NCBI GenBank assembly: GCA_052315315.1
Contig: JBLSDE010000003.1
Span: 1-64,000, forward strand
Length of the DNA stretch: 64,000 nucleotides
Direction: 5' to 3'
DNA from: Cuniculiplasma sp052315315
Lineage (GTDB): Archaea > Thermoplasmatota > Thermoplasmata > Thermoplasmatales > Thermoplasmataceae
Below the pieces are notes generated by a model that was not told the origin of the DNA, made no database searches, and saw only the letters and a list, made by a program, of their open reading frames with translations. Made by a program: the position numbers and the translations under genes. Below are positions 1 to 9,567 of this stretch, piece by piece; within the stretch, counting starts at the first letter, position 1; each line of letters starts with the position of its first letter.

Positions 1-117
1 ATCATTTATCTCAGAGCAGCAGAGATAAATGATAAATGGTCTATGAGATCATTGAGGGGATATTATAAATGCATTGATGAGATTAAGGAAATGTTCCAAA
101 GGAGGTATCCTTTATAA
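1..117 (+). mobile_element. C-terminal tail of an IS256/mutator-type transposase (cut by window edge)
   Basis: The frame starting at base 1 is open to a TAA at 115-117 and encodes 38 residues beginning IIYLRAAEINDKWSM and ending EMFQRRYPL. The pattern YL..AEI..KW followed by a short basic helix and a terminal MF..RY is how IS256-family transposases end. The rest of the gene lies left of the window. The following 120-146 stretch (ACATTTGGGACACTATGCC) could be the element's terminal inverted repeat, but the partner end is not visible. A 12-bp perfect inverted repeat at 1-12 and 22-33 falls inside this coding frame and is probably coincidental. Confidence 0.55.
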
Positions 118-265
118 ATACACAACATTTGGGACACTATGCCTAAACAAACTGATTTAGCAATCCATTTTAGGTCAGTATTTTACATTCACTAGATTTT
201 GTAAATTTTCTATAATAAGCATAATGAAAGATCGGAAATTCTTTAGAATATACCACTGCAAATAG

Positions 266-278
266 CATATATTTAAAG
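266..278 (+). promoter_or_regulatory. TATA-box promoter of the glucan operon
   Basis: CATATATTTAAAG is a good archaeal TATA box. Transcription would start near 300, leaving a leader of about 35 nt before the glgB ATG. A second AT-rich match (TTTATAAAA at 311-319) is too close to the ATG to serve this start. Confidence 0.5.
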
Positions 279-333
279 CTGTTCAATAAACACTAAATAA
301 AATAACATTATTTATAAAATCAAGAAGTGAAAT

Positions 334-2466
334 ATGATAGAAACCTCTTACTTTGATCCGGAGATATATCTTGTTCCAAAAAGAAATGGTAAAACTGTGG
401 AAATTAAAGTCTCAGATCCAAAGGCGATTGAAGTATGGGTGGAATATGGAAAAGAAAAGAAAAATTTGAGAAAAAATAGTAATAATATATGGCACACTAA
501 AATTGATTCTGATATTGATTCAGCAGAACATATAATATGCAAGAAGTTTGAGTCAGGATATATTTCAAGAAGGCACAACCCATATGCCTTCAAGCCAGCT
601 ATTCCTCAAAATATTTCAAACTATTACACGGGTGCAGAATACAGAGCCTTCACATACATGGGCTCCCACTATCTTGATTATGGTGGTGTTGGCGGTTTTA
701 ATTTTATACTGTACGCACCTTCTGCTAAAGGTGTCTCCGTCATAGGGGATTTCAATGGATGGGAGCCATCAGTTAATCCAATGTTTAGAATTGAAAATAC
801 TGGCTTTTGGTCTCTATTCATACCGGATATAGGAGAAAATGAACTGTACAAATTTTCCATTATTACTCAGGAGGGGAAAACATTGGTCAAATCCGATCCC
901 TTCGGTTTCTCCTATGAATTGAGACCTGGAACAGCCTCAAAAACCCACACATCTAGATTTAAATGGAGAGATCGTAAATATCTTGAAAAGAGGTTTGTAT
1001 TTAAAGTGGAGAAGTCACCAATATCAGTTTACGAAGTACATCTTGGTTCGTGGAAAAGGGATGAGAATGGAAATTTTCTCTCCTACCAGGAACTTGCAAC
1101 CAGGCTTTCCAGTTATTGCAAAAAACTTGGTTTTACACACGTGGAATTGCTTCCCATAATGGAGCATCCTCTTGACGATTCCTGGGGCTATCAGACATCG
1201 GGATATTTCTCTCCAACATCGAGGCATGGCGATCCTGATGATTTTAAGGAGTTCGTAAACATAATGCATTCAAACGATATAGGGGTAATACTTGACTGGG
1301 TTCCGGCACATTTTCCGAGGGATGAGAGTTTTCTGGAGCACTTCGATGGAACAAATCTCTTTGAATATTCCGATCCCCTAAAGAGGGATCACCCTGACTG
1401 GGGCACTCTCATTTTCGATTTCGGTAAGAGGAGCACGATTAATTTCCTTATATCCAGTGCCTCCTTCTGGATTGAGGAATATCACGTGGATGCAATAAGA
1501 ATAGATGCGGTTTCATCCATGCTTTATCTGGATTATTCAAGAAGGGACGGAAAGTGGAGGCCAAACATATATGGGGGGAATGAAAACCTGGAGGCCATAT
1601 CCTTTATTAGGGAATTGAACAATCATATTGAAAAATCATATCCAGGATCCTTTACGGTAGCAGAGGAATCAACTTCCTGGAATGGTGTAACAAAAAGGGT
1701 AGATCAGGGAGGGCTCGGATTTTCTTTGAAATGGAATATGGGCTGGATGCATGATATAATGGAATACATCTCTCTTGATCCCATATATCGAAAATATCAT
1801 CATAACCAGCTTACTTTCATATTCTGGTATGGTTTTTCAGAGAATTATATATTACCTCTTTCCCATGATGAAGTAGTTTATGGGAAGAGATCAATTTACC
1901 ATAAGATGCCTGGAGATCCATGGCAGAAACTGGCCAATGTAAGACTTCTTTTTTCCTTTATGTTCTCATTTCCAGGTAAAAAACTTATGTTCATGGGTGA
2001 TGAAATACCTGCAGGAGAGGAATGGGATTTTCACTCTAAGGATTCGCTTAGGGAGAACGCAGAAGTTAAGGGTGAATTTATTCCAGATCTAATCCGAGAC
2101 CTGAATTACATATATAGAAATTCACAATGTTTATACGAGCAAGATTTTGACAGCAGTTCCTTTGGATGGATAGATTATTCAGACAGGGATCAGAGTATAA
2201 TATGTTATTACAGAAGGGATGTTAAAAATCTGTTTTTATTTGTGATGAATTTCACGCCTGTTCCAAGGAGATCATACAGGATTGGAGTTCCGGAGATTGG
2301 GAAATACAGAGTTGTACTGAATACAGATTCTGAGAAATACGGTGGCTCTGGGTTCGGTAGTTCCGGTGATATTGAAGCAGAGAAAATACCCTATCATGGT
2401 AGGGACTTTTCACTAGAACTCGACCTTCCGCCTCTGGGGGCCCTTTATTTGAGGAGGTTATTATGA
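334..2466 (+). CDS. glgB: 1,4-alpha-glucan branching enzyme GlgB (GH13)
   Basis: This enzyme moves alpha-1,4 chains to alpha-1,6 branch points in glycogen-like glucan, in the cytoplasm. The 710-residue protein has an N-terminal beta-sandwich region, a CBM48-like module at about 105-200 (VIGDFNGWEP), a GH13 barrel and a C-terminal beta domain. Visible GH13 motifs are DWVPAHF (321-327), DAIRIDAV with nucleophile D391, AEES with acid/base E444, and SHDE (510-513). Length matches bacterial GlgB. The stop overlaps the glgE start by 4 nt (ATGA), so the two are translationally coupled. It is the first gene of the operon. Confidence 0.93.
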   Translation: MIETSYFDPEIYLVPKRNGKTVEIKVSDPKAIEVWVEYGKEKKNLRKNSNNIWHTKIDSDIDSAEHIICKKFESGYISRRHNPYAFKPAIPQNISNYYTGAEYRAFTYMGSHYLDYGGVGGFNFILYAPSAKGVSVIGDFNGWEPSVNPMFRIENTGFWSLFIPDIGENELYKFSIITQEGKTLVKSDPFGFSYELRPGTASKTHTSRFKWRDRKYLEKRFVFKVEKSPISVYEVHLGSWKRDENGNFLSYQELATRLSSYCKKLGFTHVELLPIMEHPLDDSWGYQTSGYFSPTSRHGDPDDFKEFVNIMHSNDIGVILDWVPAHFPRDESFLEHFDGTNLFEYSDPLKRDHPDWGTLIFDFGKRSTINFLISSASFWIEEYHVDAIRIDAVSSMLYLDYSRRDGKWRPNIYGGNENLEAISFIRELNNHIEKSYPGSFTVAEESTSWNGVTKRVDQGGLGFSLKWNMGWMHDIMEYISLDPIYRKYHHNQLTFIFWYGFSENYILPLSHDEVVYGKRSIYHKMPGDPWQKLANVRLLFSFMFSFPGKKLMFMGDEIPAGEEWDFHSKDSLRENAEVKGEFIPDLIRDLNYIYRNSQCLYEQDFDSSSFGWIDYSDRDQSIICYYRRDVKNLFLFVMNFTPVPRRSYRIGVPEIGKYRVVLNTDSEKYGGSGFGSSGDIEAEKIPYHGRDFSLELDLPPLGALYLRRLL

Positions 2467-4376
2467 AAAAAATTGAAGATGTTCAGATAGAGAATGTTAT
2501 GCCAACAGTAGATAATGGAAATTTGCCTGCGAGAAAGGAAAATATGTCTCCATTTGTTTTTTCCGGGACTATATTCTGTTCAGGTCACGAAGAGATAAAT
2601 GCAGCAGTTGTTTTGAAAAGGGGAAGAGAGAACAAATTTATTCGTATACCTATGAGACAGGGCCTCAACAGTGATCATTTTGAAGCCACTGTTGATGGTC
2701 TTGAAGTGGGTGCTTACAGCTTCAGGATAGAGGCCTGGATTTCAGATATAAAAACATGGGCAAAAAACATGGCAAAATGGTTGTCAGCAGGGGAAAAAAT
2801 CGATTCGGATTTGAAAGATGGGGAACAAAAAATAAGGAAATTCGCAAGAAACATACCTGCAGAGGATAAAAAGAAGGTAATGGAAGCAATCAGGATAATG
2901 GGCAGGGAACCCTTACGCGGCCTTTCAATCCTTGAGCCATTCATGACATTAATATATGAAAAGGAGCCAAAAAAGGGGAAATCCACAACTCAGTGGTATC
3001 CACTTGTTATTCAGGAAAGAGAACAGGTCGTGTCTTCCTGGTACGAGGTATTCCCAAGGTCATGCTCTCCTGATCCAGAAAGGTCAGGGACATTGAAGGA
3101 TACTATTGGTATACTTGATTACGTCAGATCCATGGGTTTCAATATTCTCTATCTCACTCCAATCCATCCTATCGGCGTCACATTCAGAAGGGGAAAAAAC
3201 GGTAAAATACCAGCAGAAGAAGGTGCACCTGGTAGTCCATGGGCTATAGGTAATAAATATGGAGGTCACAAATCAATAAATCCGGAACTTGGAAATATTG
3301 ATGATTTTCAAAGACTGGTGAAGGAAGCTGAAAGGAAAGGCATCAGGATAGCAATGGATCTTGCCTATCAGTGTTCCCCTGATCATCCTTACGTCAAGGA
3401 ACATCCGGAATGGTTTTATCACAGACCTGATGGCACAATAAGGTATGCGGAAAATCCTCCGAAGAAATATTACGATATCTATCCATTGAATTTTTACTGC
3501 AAAAATAGGATGGAACTCTGGAATGAACTAAAATCAATTGTGGATTTCTGGATTTCTCAAGGGGTAAGGATATTCAGAGTGGACAATCCTCATACAAAAC
3601 CACTCTCATTCTGGTCATGGCTCATAGGAAAGGTGAAGGGAGAACATCCAGATGTCATTTTTCTTGCAGAGGCTTTCACAAAGCCCGAGCTGATGTACAG
3701 GCTTTCCAAGATTGGTTTTCAACTATCCTATTCCTATTTCACATGGAAAAATTATGACTGGGAGATAAGAGATTACTTTACAGAACTAAATTCTTCGGAT
3801 AAGGCATCCTATTTCAGACCAGTTCTTTTTACCAATACGCCGGACATATTGCCCTATGCCCTGCAAAACGGTGGTAGGAGTGCATTTATAATGCGGGCAA
3901 TTCTGGCCGGAACACTTTCCACCTCGTGGGGAATATACAGTGGTTATGAGCTCTGCGAAAATGAGGCAATACCTGGTAAAGAGGAGTATCTCAATTCGGA
4001 AAAGTATGAGATCAAGCACCGGGACTTTGATTCCGATGACAGCATTTCAGGGTTAATTGGCAGGATAAATGAAATCCGAAGCAGGATTGAAGCATTCAGC
4101 ATTTATGGGAATCTACAGTTTCTCAGGTCAACCAATCCATCGGTTGTATCTTATGTTAGGAAGGCAAATAACATGGATGTAATGGTTGTTGTGAATATTG
4201 ATCCATTCGCAACTCAGGAATCTATGGTTGATATTCCCGATTCCTGGAAGTGTAAGGGAACATTTCGTGTTCATGATCTTCTGGGGGGTGGAGAATATGA
4301 ATGGTCAGATTCCATGAATTATGTTAAATTAATACCTGAGTATATGCCAGCACACATACTTGTAAGGGTGACTTAA
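2463..4376 (+). CDS. glgE: Alpha-1,4-glucan:maltose-1-phosphate maltosyltransferase GlgE
   Basis: GlgE adds maltosyl units from maltose-1-phosphate to the non-reducing end of alpha-glucan. The 637-residue protein has the family's N-terminal beta domain and helical insert. It then carries the diagnostic strings WYEVFPRS, LTPIHPIG.TFRRGKN and QCSPDHPYVKEHPEWF, followed by RPDGTIRYAENPPKKYYDIYPLNF-type sequence. The nucleophile is D374 in FRVDNPHTKP and the acid/base is E403 in LAEAFTKP. These motifs separate GlgE from ordinary amylases. It overlaps glgB by 4 nt and treS by 1 nt. With GlgB, TreS and maltokinase it completes the trehalose-to-glucan pathway known mainly from bacteria. Confidence 0.93.
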   Translation: MKKIEDVQIENVMPTVDNGNLPARKENMSPFVFSGTIFCSGHEEINAAVVLKRGRENKFIRIPMRQGLNSDHFEATVDGLEVGAYSFRIEAWISDIKTWAKNMAKWLSAGEKIDSDLKDGEQKIRKFARNIPAEDKKKVMEAIRIMGREPLRGLSILEPFMTLIYEKEPKKGKSTTQWYPLVIQEREQVVSSWYEVFPRSCSPDPERSGTLKDTIGILDYVRSMGFNILYLTPIHPIGVTFRRGKNGKIPAEEGAPGSPWAIGNKYGGHKSINPELGNIDDFQRLVKEAERKGIRIAMDLAYQCSPDHPYVKEHPEWFYHRPDGTIRYAENPPKKYYDIYPLNFYCKNRMELWNELKSIVDFWISQGVRIFRVDNPHTKPLSFWSWLIGKVKGEHPDVIFLAEAFTKPELMYRLSKIGFQLSYSYFTWKNYDWEIRDYFTELNSSDKASYFRPVLFTNTPDILPYALQNGGRSAFIMRAILAGTLSTSWGIYSGYELCENEAIPGKEEYLNSEKYEIKHRDFDSDDSISGLIGRINEIRSRIEAFSIYGNLQFLRSTNPSVVSYVRKANNMDVMVVVNIDPFATQESMVDIPDSWKCKGTFRVHDLLGGGEYEWSDSMNYVKLIPEYMPAHILVRVT

Positions 4377-6031
4377 TGCTGAAAATAGATGACCCGTTGT
4401 GGTATAAAGATGCAATCTTCTATGAGGTGCCTGTGAGAAGTTTCTATGATGGTAACAACGATGGAATCGGTGATTTTAAAGGTTTTACAGAGAAACTTGA
4501 CTACATAAAGAGCATTGGTGTGGATTGCATATGGGTACTGCCATTTTATGACTCTCCACTGAAGGATGACGGATACGATATTCGAGACTATTACAGTATT
4601 CTACCGGATTATGGAACAATGGAGGATTTTGAAAAATTCATAGAGGAGGCACACAACAGAGGCATACGTGTAATTGCAGATCTTGTGTTAAATCATGTTT
4701 CTGATCAGAGTAAGTGGTTTCAAGATGCAAAGGAAAATCCTGACAGTCCTTACAGAAAATGGTTTGTGTGGTCTGACACACCTGAAAAATATAAAGGAGT
4801 CAGGGTCATATTCATAGATACTGAAAAATCAAACTGGACCTATGAACCTGTAACAAAACAATATTACTGGCACAGATTCTATTCTCATCAGCCTGATCTT
4901 AATTATGACAATCCTGAGGTCAGGGAGGAGATGAAAAATGTTATAAGATTCTGGCTTTCCAAAGGGCTTGATGGTTTCAGATGTGATGCTGTCCCATATC
5001 TTTTTGAAAGGGAAGGCACATCCTGCGAAAATCTCCCAGAAACCCATGAATATTTCAAAGAGATAAGAAAGATGATAGATACAGAATTTCCTGGCTGTAT
5101 TCTTCTTGCAGAAGCTAACCAGTGGCCAAGCGATGCAAAGGCCTATTTTGGAAACCAGGACGAATTTCACATGAATTTTAATTTCCCGCTGATGCCAAGA
5201 ATTTTCATATCACTTGCGCAGGGTGATTCATTCCCAATAGAAAATATCATAAAACAGACACTTCCTGTTCCCGATGCATGTACATGGGGTCTGTTTCTGA
5301 GAAATCACGATGAGCTGACGCTGGAAATGGTATCACCAGAAGAAAGGGACCTTATGTGGGGTGAATATGCCAAAATACCAAAGATGCGTCTCAATCTTGG
5401 CATAAGGAGAAGACTTGCCACTCTGGTGGATAACGATAGGTATATACTGGAATTACTCCACGCTCTCATCCTGAGTCTCCCGGGTTCCCCTGTACTCTAT
5501 TATGGTGACGAGATAAATATGGGCGACAACATTTACCTTGGAGATCGTAACGGAGTCAGAACTCCTATGCAGTGGTCTTACGACAGAAATGCCGGTTTTT
5601 CAAAGGTGGATCCTGAACAACTCTATGCACCGGTAATTGTGAATCCCAACTATCACTACGAATCAAATAATGTAGAATCCATGTCAAGGTTGAGTTCTTC
5701 ATTTCTAAACTGGTTCCGAAGAATAATGATTGTAAGGAAGCAGAACTCAAAGGTTTTTGGCAGAGGGTCCATCAAATTCATAGAGGTAAAGCAGAAACCA
5801 ATACTGGCCTTTTTGAGAATATTTGAAAATCAACACATTATGTGTGTATTCAACATGTCCAGGACACCATCATATGTAGAACTGGACCTCAAGGAGTACA
5901 ATGGATGGCACGTGAGGGAAATGATCTCTTCTGCGCTCTTTCCAGACATAGGAGAACTGCCCTATTTTCTTACACTACCGAGGAATTCCTTCTTCTGGTT
6001 CACTCTTGAAAATCCAGGTGATACAAAGTGA
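4376..6031 (+). CDS. treS: Trehalose synthase / maltose alpha-D-glucosyltransferase TreS
   Basis: TreS interconverts trehalose and maltose by intramolecular rearrangement. The 551 residues begin WYKDAIFYEVPVRSFYD and continue with the TreS signature DGIGDF, DLVLNHVSDQ and WHRFYSHQPDLNYDNP. GH13 catalytic residues are D204 (GFRCDAV), E246 (LAEANQW) and D312 (RNHDE). Length matches stand-alone TreS; unlike many bacterial versions it is not fused to maltokinase, which is the next gene. The start ATG shares one base with the glgE stop, and the stop overlaps the mak GTG (GTGA). Picrophilus TreS is an established archaeal precedent. Confidence 0.92.
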   Translation: MLKIDDPLWYKDAIFYEVPVRSFYDGNNDGIGDFKGFTEKLDYIKSIGVDCIWVLPFYDSPLKDDGYDIRDYYSILPDYGTMEDFEKFIEEAHNRGIRVIADLVLNHVSDQSKWFQDAKENPDSPYRKWFVWSDTPEKYKGVRVIFIDTEKSNWTYEPVTKQYYWHRFYSHQPDLNYDNPEVREEMKNVIRFWLSKGLDGFRCDAVPYLFEREGTSCENLPETHEYFKEIRKMIDTEFPGCILLAEANQWPSDAKAYFGNQDEFHMNFNFPLMPRIFISLAQGDSFPIENIIKQTLPVPDACTWGLFLRNHDELTLEMVSPEERDLMWGEYAKIPKMRLNLGIRRRLATLVDNDRYILELLHALILSLPGSPVLYYGDEINMGDNIYLGDRNGVRTPMQWSYDRNAGFSKVDPEQLYAPVIVNPNYHYESNNVESMSRLSSSFLNWFRRIMIVRKQNSKVFGRGSIKFIEVKQKPILAFLRIFENQHIMCVFNMSRTPSYVELDLKEYNGWHVREMISSALFPDIGELPYFLTLPRNSFFWFTLENPGDTK

Positions 6032-7365
6032 GTAAAATTGAGGAAATAGTTACTGACCAATTAATGGATGAAACAATAAGGAAATTCAGTTCAAGAAGAT
6101 GGTTTTTCCTGAGGCCAGAAGAGATAATTTCTGCAGAAGTGCTCTGTGCCTATCCAAAGGAGGTTGAAGATGGGGACCCATTAATCATAATTCTTTCCCT
6201 GGACACAAAGGAAGGAAAACGATATATGGATCTTGCACTGACTCTTCATCAGGATACAAAGGGTAATTTTCACTTTACTGACAGCATAGAAGATGGGAGA
6301 TTCCCAAAACTGCTGGAAAGGATGCTTCGGGACCATGGCCAGTTTGAGATTCAAAATCCTGTTGAAACTTTAAGTAAAGCCATAGTGGAGGAAGAGGAAT
6401 TTAAGTCATTGAAGCTGGAACAGTCAAACAGTTCCTTTCTTCTTGGGTCAAAGATTATAGGTAAATTTTTAAGAACACCATCAGGTATAGATAATCCAGA
6501 CTATAAGTTACCATTGCTCATAAGAAAATACAGTGACTTTAAGGGTGTTCCAGAGAATCTTGGAACCATAATCTATCACGGAACGGAGGATCTATGTATA
6601 TGCGTATTCAGTTCATATATCGAAAACAGCGGTGATTACTGGAAGTATCTTTTTGATGCATCAAGAACGAAGGATCATGGGGACTTCATTATGGAGGCCC
6701 GGATAGAAGCAGAGAATATAGGGAAGGCAGTGGCTTCCCTGCACATGGCTATGGGAAAAATTGATGAGGATAATTACAGGCAGGAGCCATTCAGCCAGTC
6801 TGATTATGTAAGAATGAAAAGGCAGGACAAATATCTCCTGGATGAATTCTCCAGAATTCTCTCATCCTCATACGGTGTACTTTACAGGGATATTTCACCA
6901 TTAACAGAAAAATTTTTCACAATTAACCTTTCAAAAAACGGGGAGATGAAGCAACCCATACATGGTGATCTGCACCTTGGTCAGATCTTGAAAACTGAAA
7001 ATGGCCCGGTAATAATAGATTTCGAAGGAGAACCAATGGCAAGCATGGAAGATCGAATATCCAAAGGATCACCCATGAAAGATCTGGCTGGCCTGACAAG
7101 GTCATGGAATTACATCTGGCATTTCATCCTGGGCCATGGCGAACTACCTGAAAAAATAGCTGATGAATTCAGAAGCATTACGATTAAGGCTTATGAGAAG
7201 GAAGTCATAAGATCAGGTGGAAACATGAAAGAAGGATGGAAAGATGTTTTATCCTTTTTCGAAACAGAAAAGGCCATCTACGAGGCGGTATATGAATGGA
7301 ATAACCGCCCTGAGATGCTCTGGATACCCATGGAATATCTGAGACACATGGTATCTAAATTATAG
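6028..7365 (+). CDS. mak: Maltokinase (ATP:maltose 1-phosphotransferase)
   Basis: Maltokinase phosphorylates maltose from TreS to maltose-1-phosphate, the donor for GlgE. The 445-residue protein has an aminoglycoside-kinase-like fold. The catalytic loop is HGDLHLGQ (312-319, D314), the metal-binding motif is IDFEGEP (D331), and the family string KDLAGLTRSWNY follows. The N-terminal 130 residues match the cap region of Pep2/Mak proteins. Translation starts at a GTG overlapping the treS stop. It is the last gene of the four-gene operon; 82 nt separate it from treX, which has its own TATA box. Confidence 0.88.
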   Translation: MSKIEEIVTDQLMDETIRKFSSRRWFFLRPEEIISAEVLCAYPKEVEDGDPLIIILSLDTKEGKRYMDLALTLHQDTKGNFHFTDSIEDGRFPKLLERMLRDHGQFEIQNPVETLSKAIVEEEEFKSLKLEQSNSSFLLGSKIIGKFLRTPSGIDNPDYKLPLLIRKYSDFKGVPENLGTIIYHGTEDLCICVFSSYIENSGDYWKYLFDASRTKDHGDFIMEARIEAENIGKAVASLHMAMGKIDEDNYRQEPFSQSDYVRMKRQDKYLLDEFSRILSSSYGVLYRDISPLTEKFFTINLSKNGEMKQPIHGDLHLGQILKTENGPVIIDFEGEPMASMEDRISKGSPMKDLAGLTRSWNYIWHFILGHGELPEKIADEFRSITIKAYEKEVIRSGGNMKEGWKDVLSFFETEKAIYEAVYEWNNRPEMLWIPMEYLRHMVSKL

Positions 7366-7401
7366 GATGAAAAATGCAGCATATTTCTCACTGAATCAGT
7401 C

Positions 7402-7410
7402 TATTTAAAG
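7402..7410 (+). promoter_or_regulatory. TATA box for treX
   Basis: TATTTAAAG lies 38-46 nt upstream of the treX GTG. It implies a start near 7433 and a leader of about 15 nt, so treX is probably transcribed separately from the GlgE operon. Confidence 0.45.
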
Positions 7411-7447
7411 ACAAAAAGGATTAATCCGGAATACTACTACCCTTGGT

Positions 7448-9562
7448 GTGATTAAAGTAAGGGCAGGATCACCCTATCCACTTGGACCTACCATAACACA
7501 GGAGGGCGTAAATTTTGCGGTTTACTCTGAAAATGCAAGTGGTATATATTTGGATCTATATTCATCTTCAAGCCAGAAAGAACCATCTGAAACCATTGAG
7601 ATAAAGGAGAAGGATTCATACGTGTGGCATATGGAAGTGCCTGGAATAAAACCAGGGCAGCTCTATGCATACCGTGCAAAAGGTAAGTATAATCCATCGG
7701 AGGGCCTTTTCTTCAACGAAAATAAGACTCTAATAGATCCATATGCCCGTGCTCTTGATTCCACTTTAAGATGGAATGATGCGGTATTTCCTTATGATGT
7801 TGAGAACTCAAACGTTCTGAAGATGGATGAAAGACCAGACAGTGAATTTATTCCAAAGAGTATAGTGATTGACAGTTCCTTTGACTGGAAAGGTATAGAA
7901 AAACCTGAGCGTAGATGGAATAATACAATAATTTACGAAACCCATGTGAAGGGAATAACCTACAAAAACGAACAAATTCCCATAGATGAACGGGGTACAT
8001 ATGCCGGATTGTCAAAGGACTGGATGCTGGATTACTTCACTGATCTTGGAATAACATCAGTGGAATTGATGCCAGTTCATCATCATGTTGACGATAGAAT
8101 TCTCGTGGACCATGGCCTTACAAATTACTGGGGTTACAATACGATTGCATATTTTGCACCTGATATCCGGTATTCCAAGGGAAAACCAGGGGATCAGGTC
8201 AGGGAGTTCAAGGAGATGGTAAGAGCCTTTCATTCAAGGGGTATTGAAGTAATTCTGGATGTGGTTTATAATCATACAGCAGAAGGTAACCACATGGGCC
8301 CTTCTCTTTCATTCAGGGGCCTTGACAACCGGACATACTATATTCTTGACCCTGTTGATAAATCAAGTTTTATCGACTTCACAGGTGTTGGCAATAGCCT
8401 CAATTCAAGCCATCCACAGGTTCTTCAGCTCATAATGGACAGCCTGCGTTACTGGGCTACGGAGATGCAAGTGGACGGATTCAGATTTGATCTTGCTTCC
8501 ACAATGGCAAGGAGCCTTTACAGCGTTAATATGCTCTCCCCATTTATGGCAACCATTCACCAGGACCCTATACTTTCAAAAACAAAACTCATAGCAGAAC
8601 CATGGGATATAGGTCCTGGTGGATATCAGGTTGGAAATTTTCCACCGAAATGGGCTGAGTGGAATGGAAAATACAGGGATTCCATGCGGCGATTCTGGAG
8701 ATTTGAACCTGGACTCCTGGGTGAATTCGCGACAAGACTTTCCGGCTCCCCTGATCTGTATGAAGCAAGTAACAAGAGACCCCACTCCAGTATAAATTTT
8801 ATAACATGTCACGATGGATTTACAATGATGGATCTTGTATCCTATTCCCATCCACACAATGAAGCAAACGGACCTCTTTTCATGGATTCATCGTCTGAAA
8901 ATTACAGTGATAATCTTGGGGTCGAAGGTTACACAGATGACCCATTTATAAGAGGGTTAAGGTACAGGAGGATTAAGAACATGCTTCTCACACTCATTGT
9001 TTCTCAGGGGACACCTATGATACTTGGAGGGGATGAAATCGGTAGAACCCAGAGGGGAAACAACAATGCATTCTGCCAGGATAACGAAATAAGCTGGTAT
9101 AACTGGAACATAGGCGAGGAAGAGAAAAATCTCAGAAAATTCCTCAGGCATATTATCTCCCTGAGAAGATCAAATCCAGTTCTGGCGAGAAAAAATTTCT
9201 TCAGGGGAAGCACCGTAACCGGAACTTCACTCAAGGATGTAACATGGCTGACACCGGAATGCGAGGAGATGACCATAGAAAAATGGAATGAGCCACATAG
9301 ATCAACCCTTATGGTGTGGTTAAATGGCCGAATGACAGAAGAGATTGAATATGAGGATAACTCCATAACAGGAGGCGATCTTCTGATACTTTTCAACAGC
9401 TCCCGTAATGAGGTTATGTTCAAACTGCCGGATCATGGAAAGAGGTGGGAGGTTTACGCAGATACAAACCTGCCAGACGTAGAGGGTTTACCAGCACCCA
9501 TAGATGGAAACAGATATCTTATGATGCCAAACGCCTCAGCGATTATAAGAGAAAGATTATGA
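7448..9562 (+). CDS. treX: Glycogen debranching enzyme TreX/GlgX (GH13_11)
   Basis: This isoamylase-type enzyme cleaves alpha-1,6 branches in glycogen. The 704-residue protein starts with a CBM48-like domain (GSPYPLGPTITQEGVNFAVYSENA), followed by the GH13 barrel. Motifs seen are DVVYNHTAEG, GFRFDLAS with nucleophile D348, IAEPWD with acid/base E384, and ITCHDGFT. GGDEIGRTQRGNNNAFCQDNEISW is typical of GlgX/TreX. It uses a GTG start just after its own TATA box. In Sulfolobus TreX sits with TreY/TreZ; here it sits with the GlgE route and would release linear maltodextrins from the stored glucan. Confidence 0.9.
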   Translation: MIKVRAGSPYPLGPTITQEGVNFAVYSENASGIYLDLYSSSSQKEPSETIEIKEKDSYVWHMEVPGIKPGQLYAYRAKGKYNPSEGLFFNENKTLIDPYARALDSTLRWNDAVFPYDVENSNVLKMDERPDSEFIPKSIVIDSSFDWKGIEKPERRWNNTIIYETHVKGITYKNEQIPIDERGTYAGLSKDWMLDYFTDLGITSVELMPVHHHVDDRILVDHGLTNYWGYNTIAYFAPDIRYSKGKPGDQVREFKEMVRAFHSRGIEVILDVVYNHTAEGNHMGPSLSFRGLDNRTYYILDPVDKSSFIDFTGVGNSLNSSHPQVLQLIMDSLRYWATEMQVDGFRFDLASTMARSLYSVNMLSPFMATIHQDPILSKTKLIAEPWDIGPGGYQVGNFPPKWAEWNGKYRDSMRRFWRFEPGLLGEFATRLSGSPDLYEASNKRPHSSINFITCHDGFTMMDLVSYSHPHNEANGPLFMDSSSENYSDNLGVEGYTDDPFIRGLRYRRIKNMLLTLIVSQGTPMILGGDEIGRTQRGNNNAFCQDNEISWYNWNIGEEEKNLRKFLRHIISLRRSNPVLARKNFFRGSTVTGTSLKDVTWLTPECEEMTIEKWNEPHRSTLMVWLNGRMTEEIEYEDNSITGGDLLILFNSSRNEVMFKLPDHGKRWEVYADTNLPDVEGLPAPIDGNRYLMMPNASAIIRERL

Positions 9563-9567
9563 TATGA

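Noticed and set aside
1..33. Perfect 12-bp inverted repeat at the window start as a terminator or transposon end
   Set aside because: Both arms fall inside an uninterrupted transposase-like coding frame, so a chance or coding-constrained palindrome is more likely.
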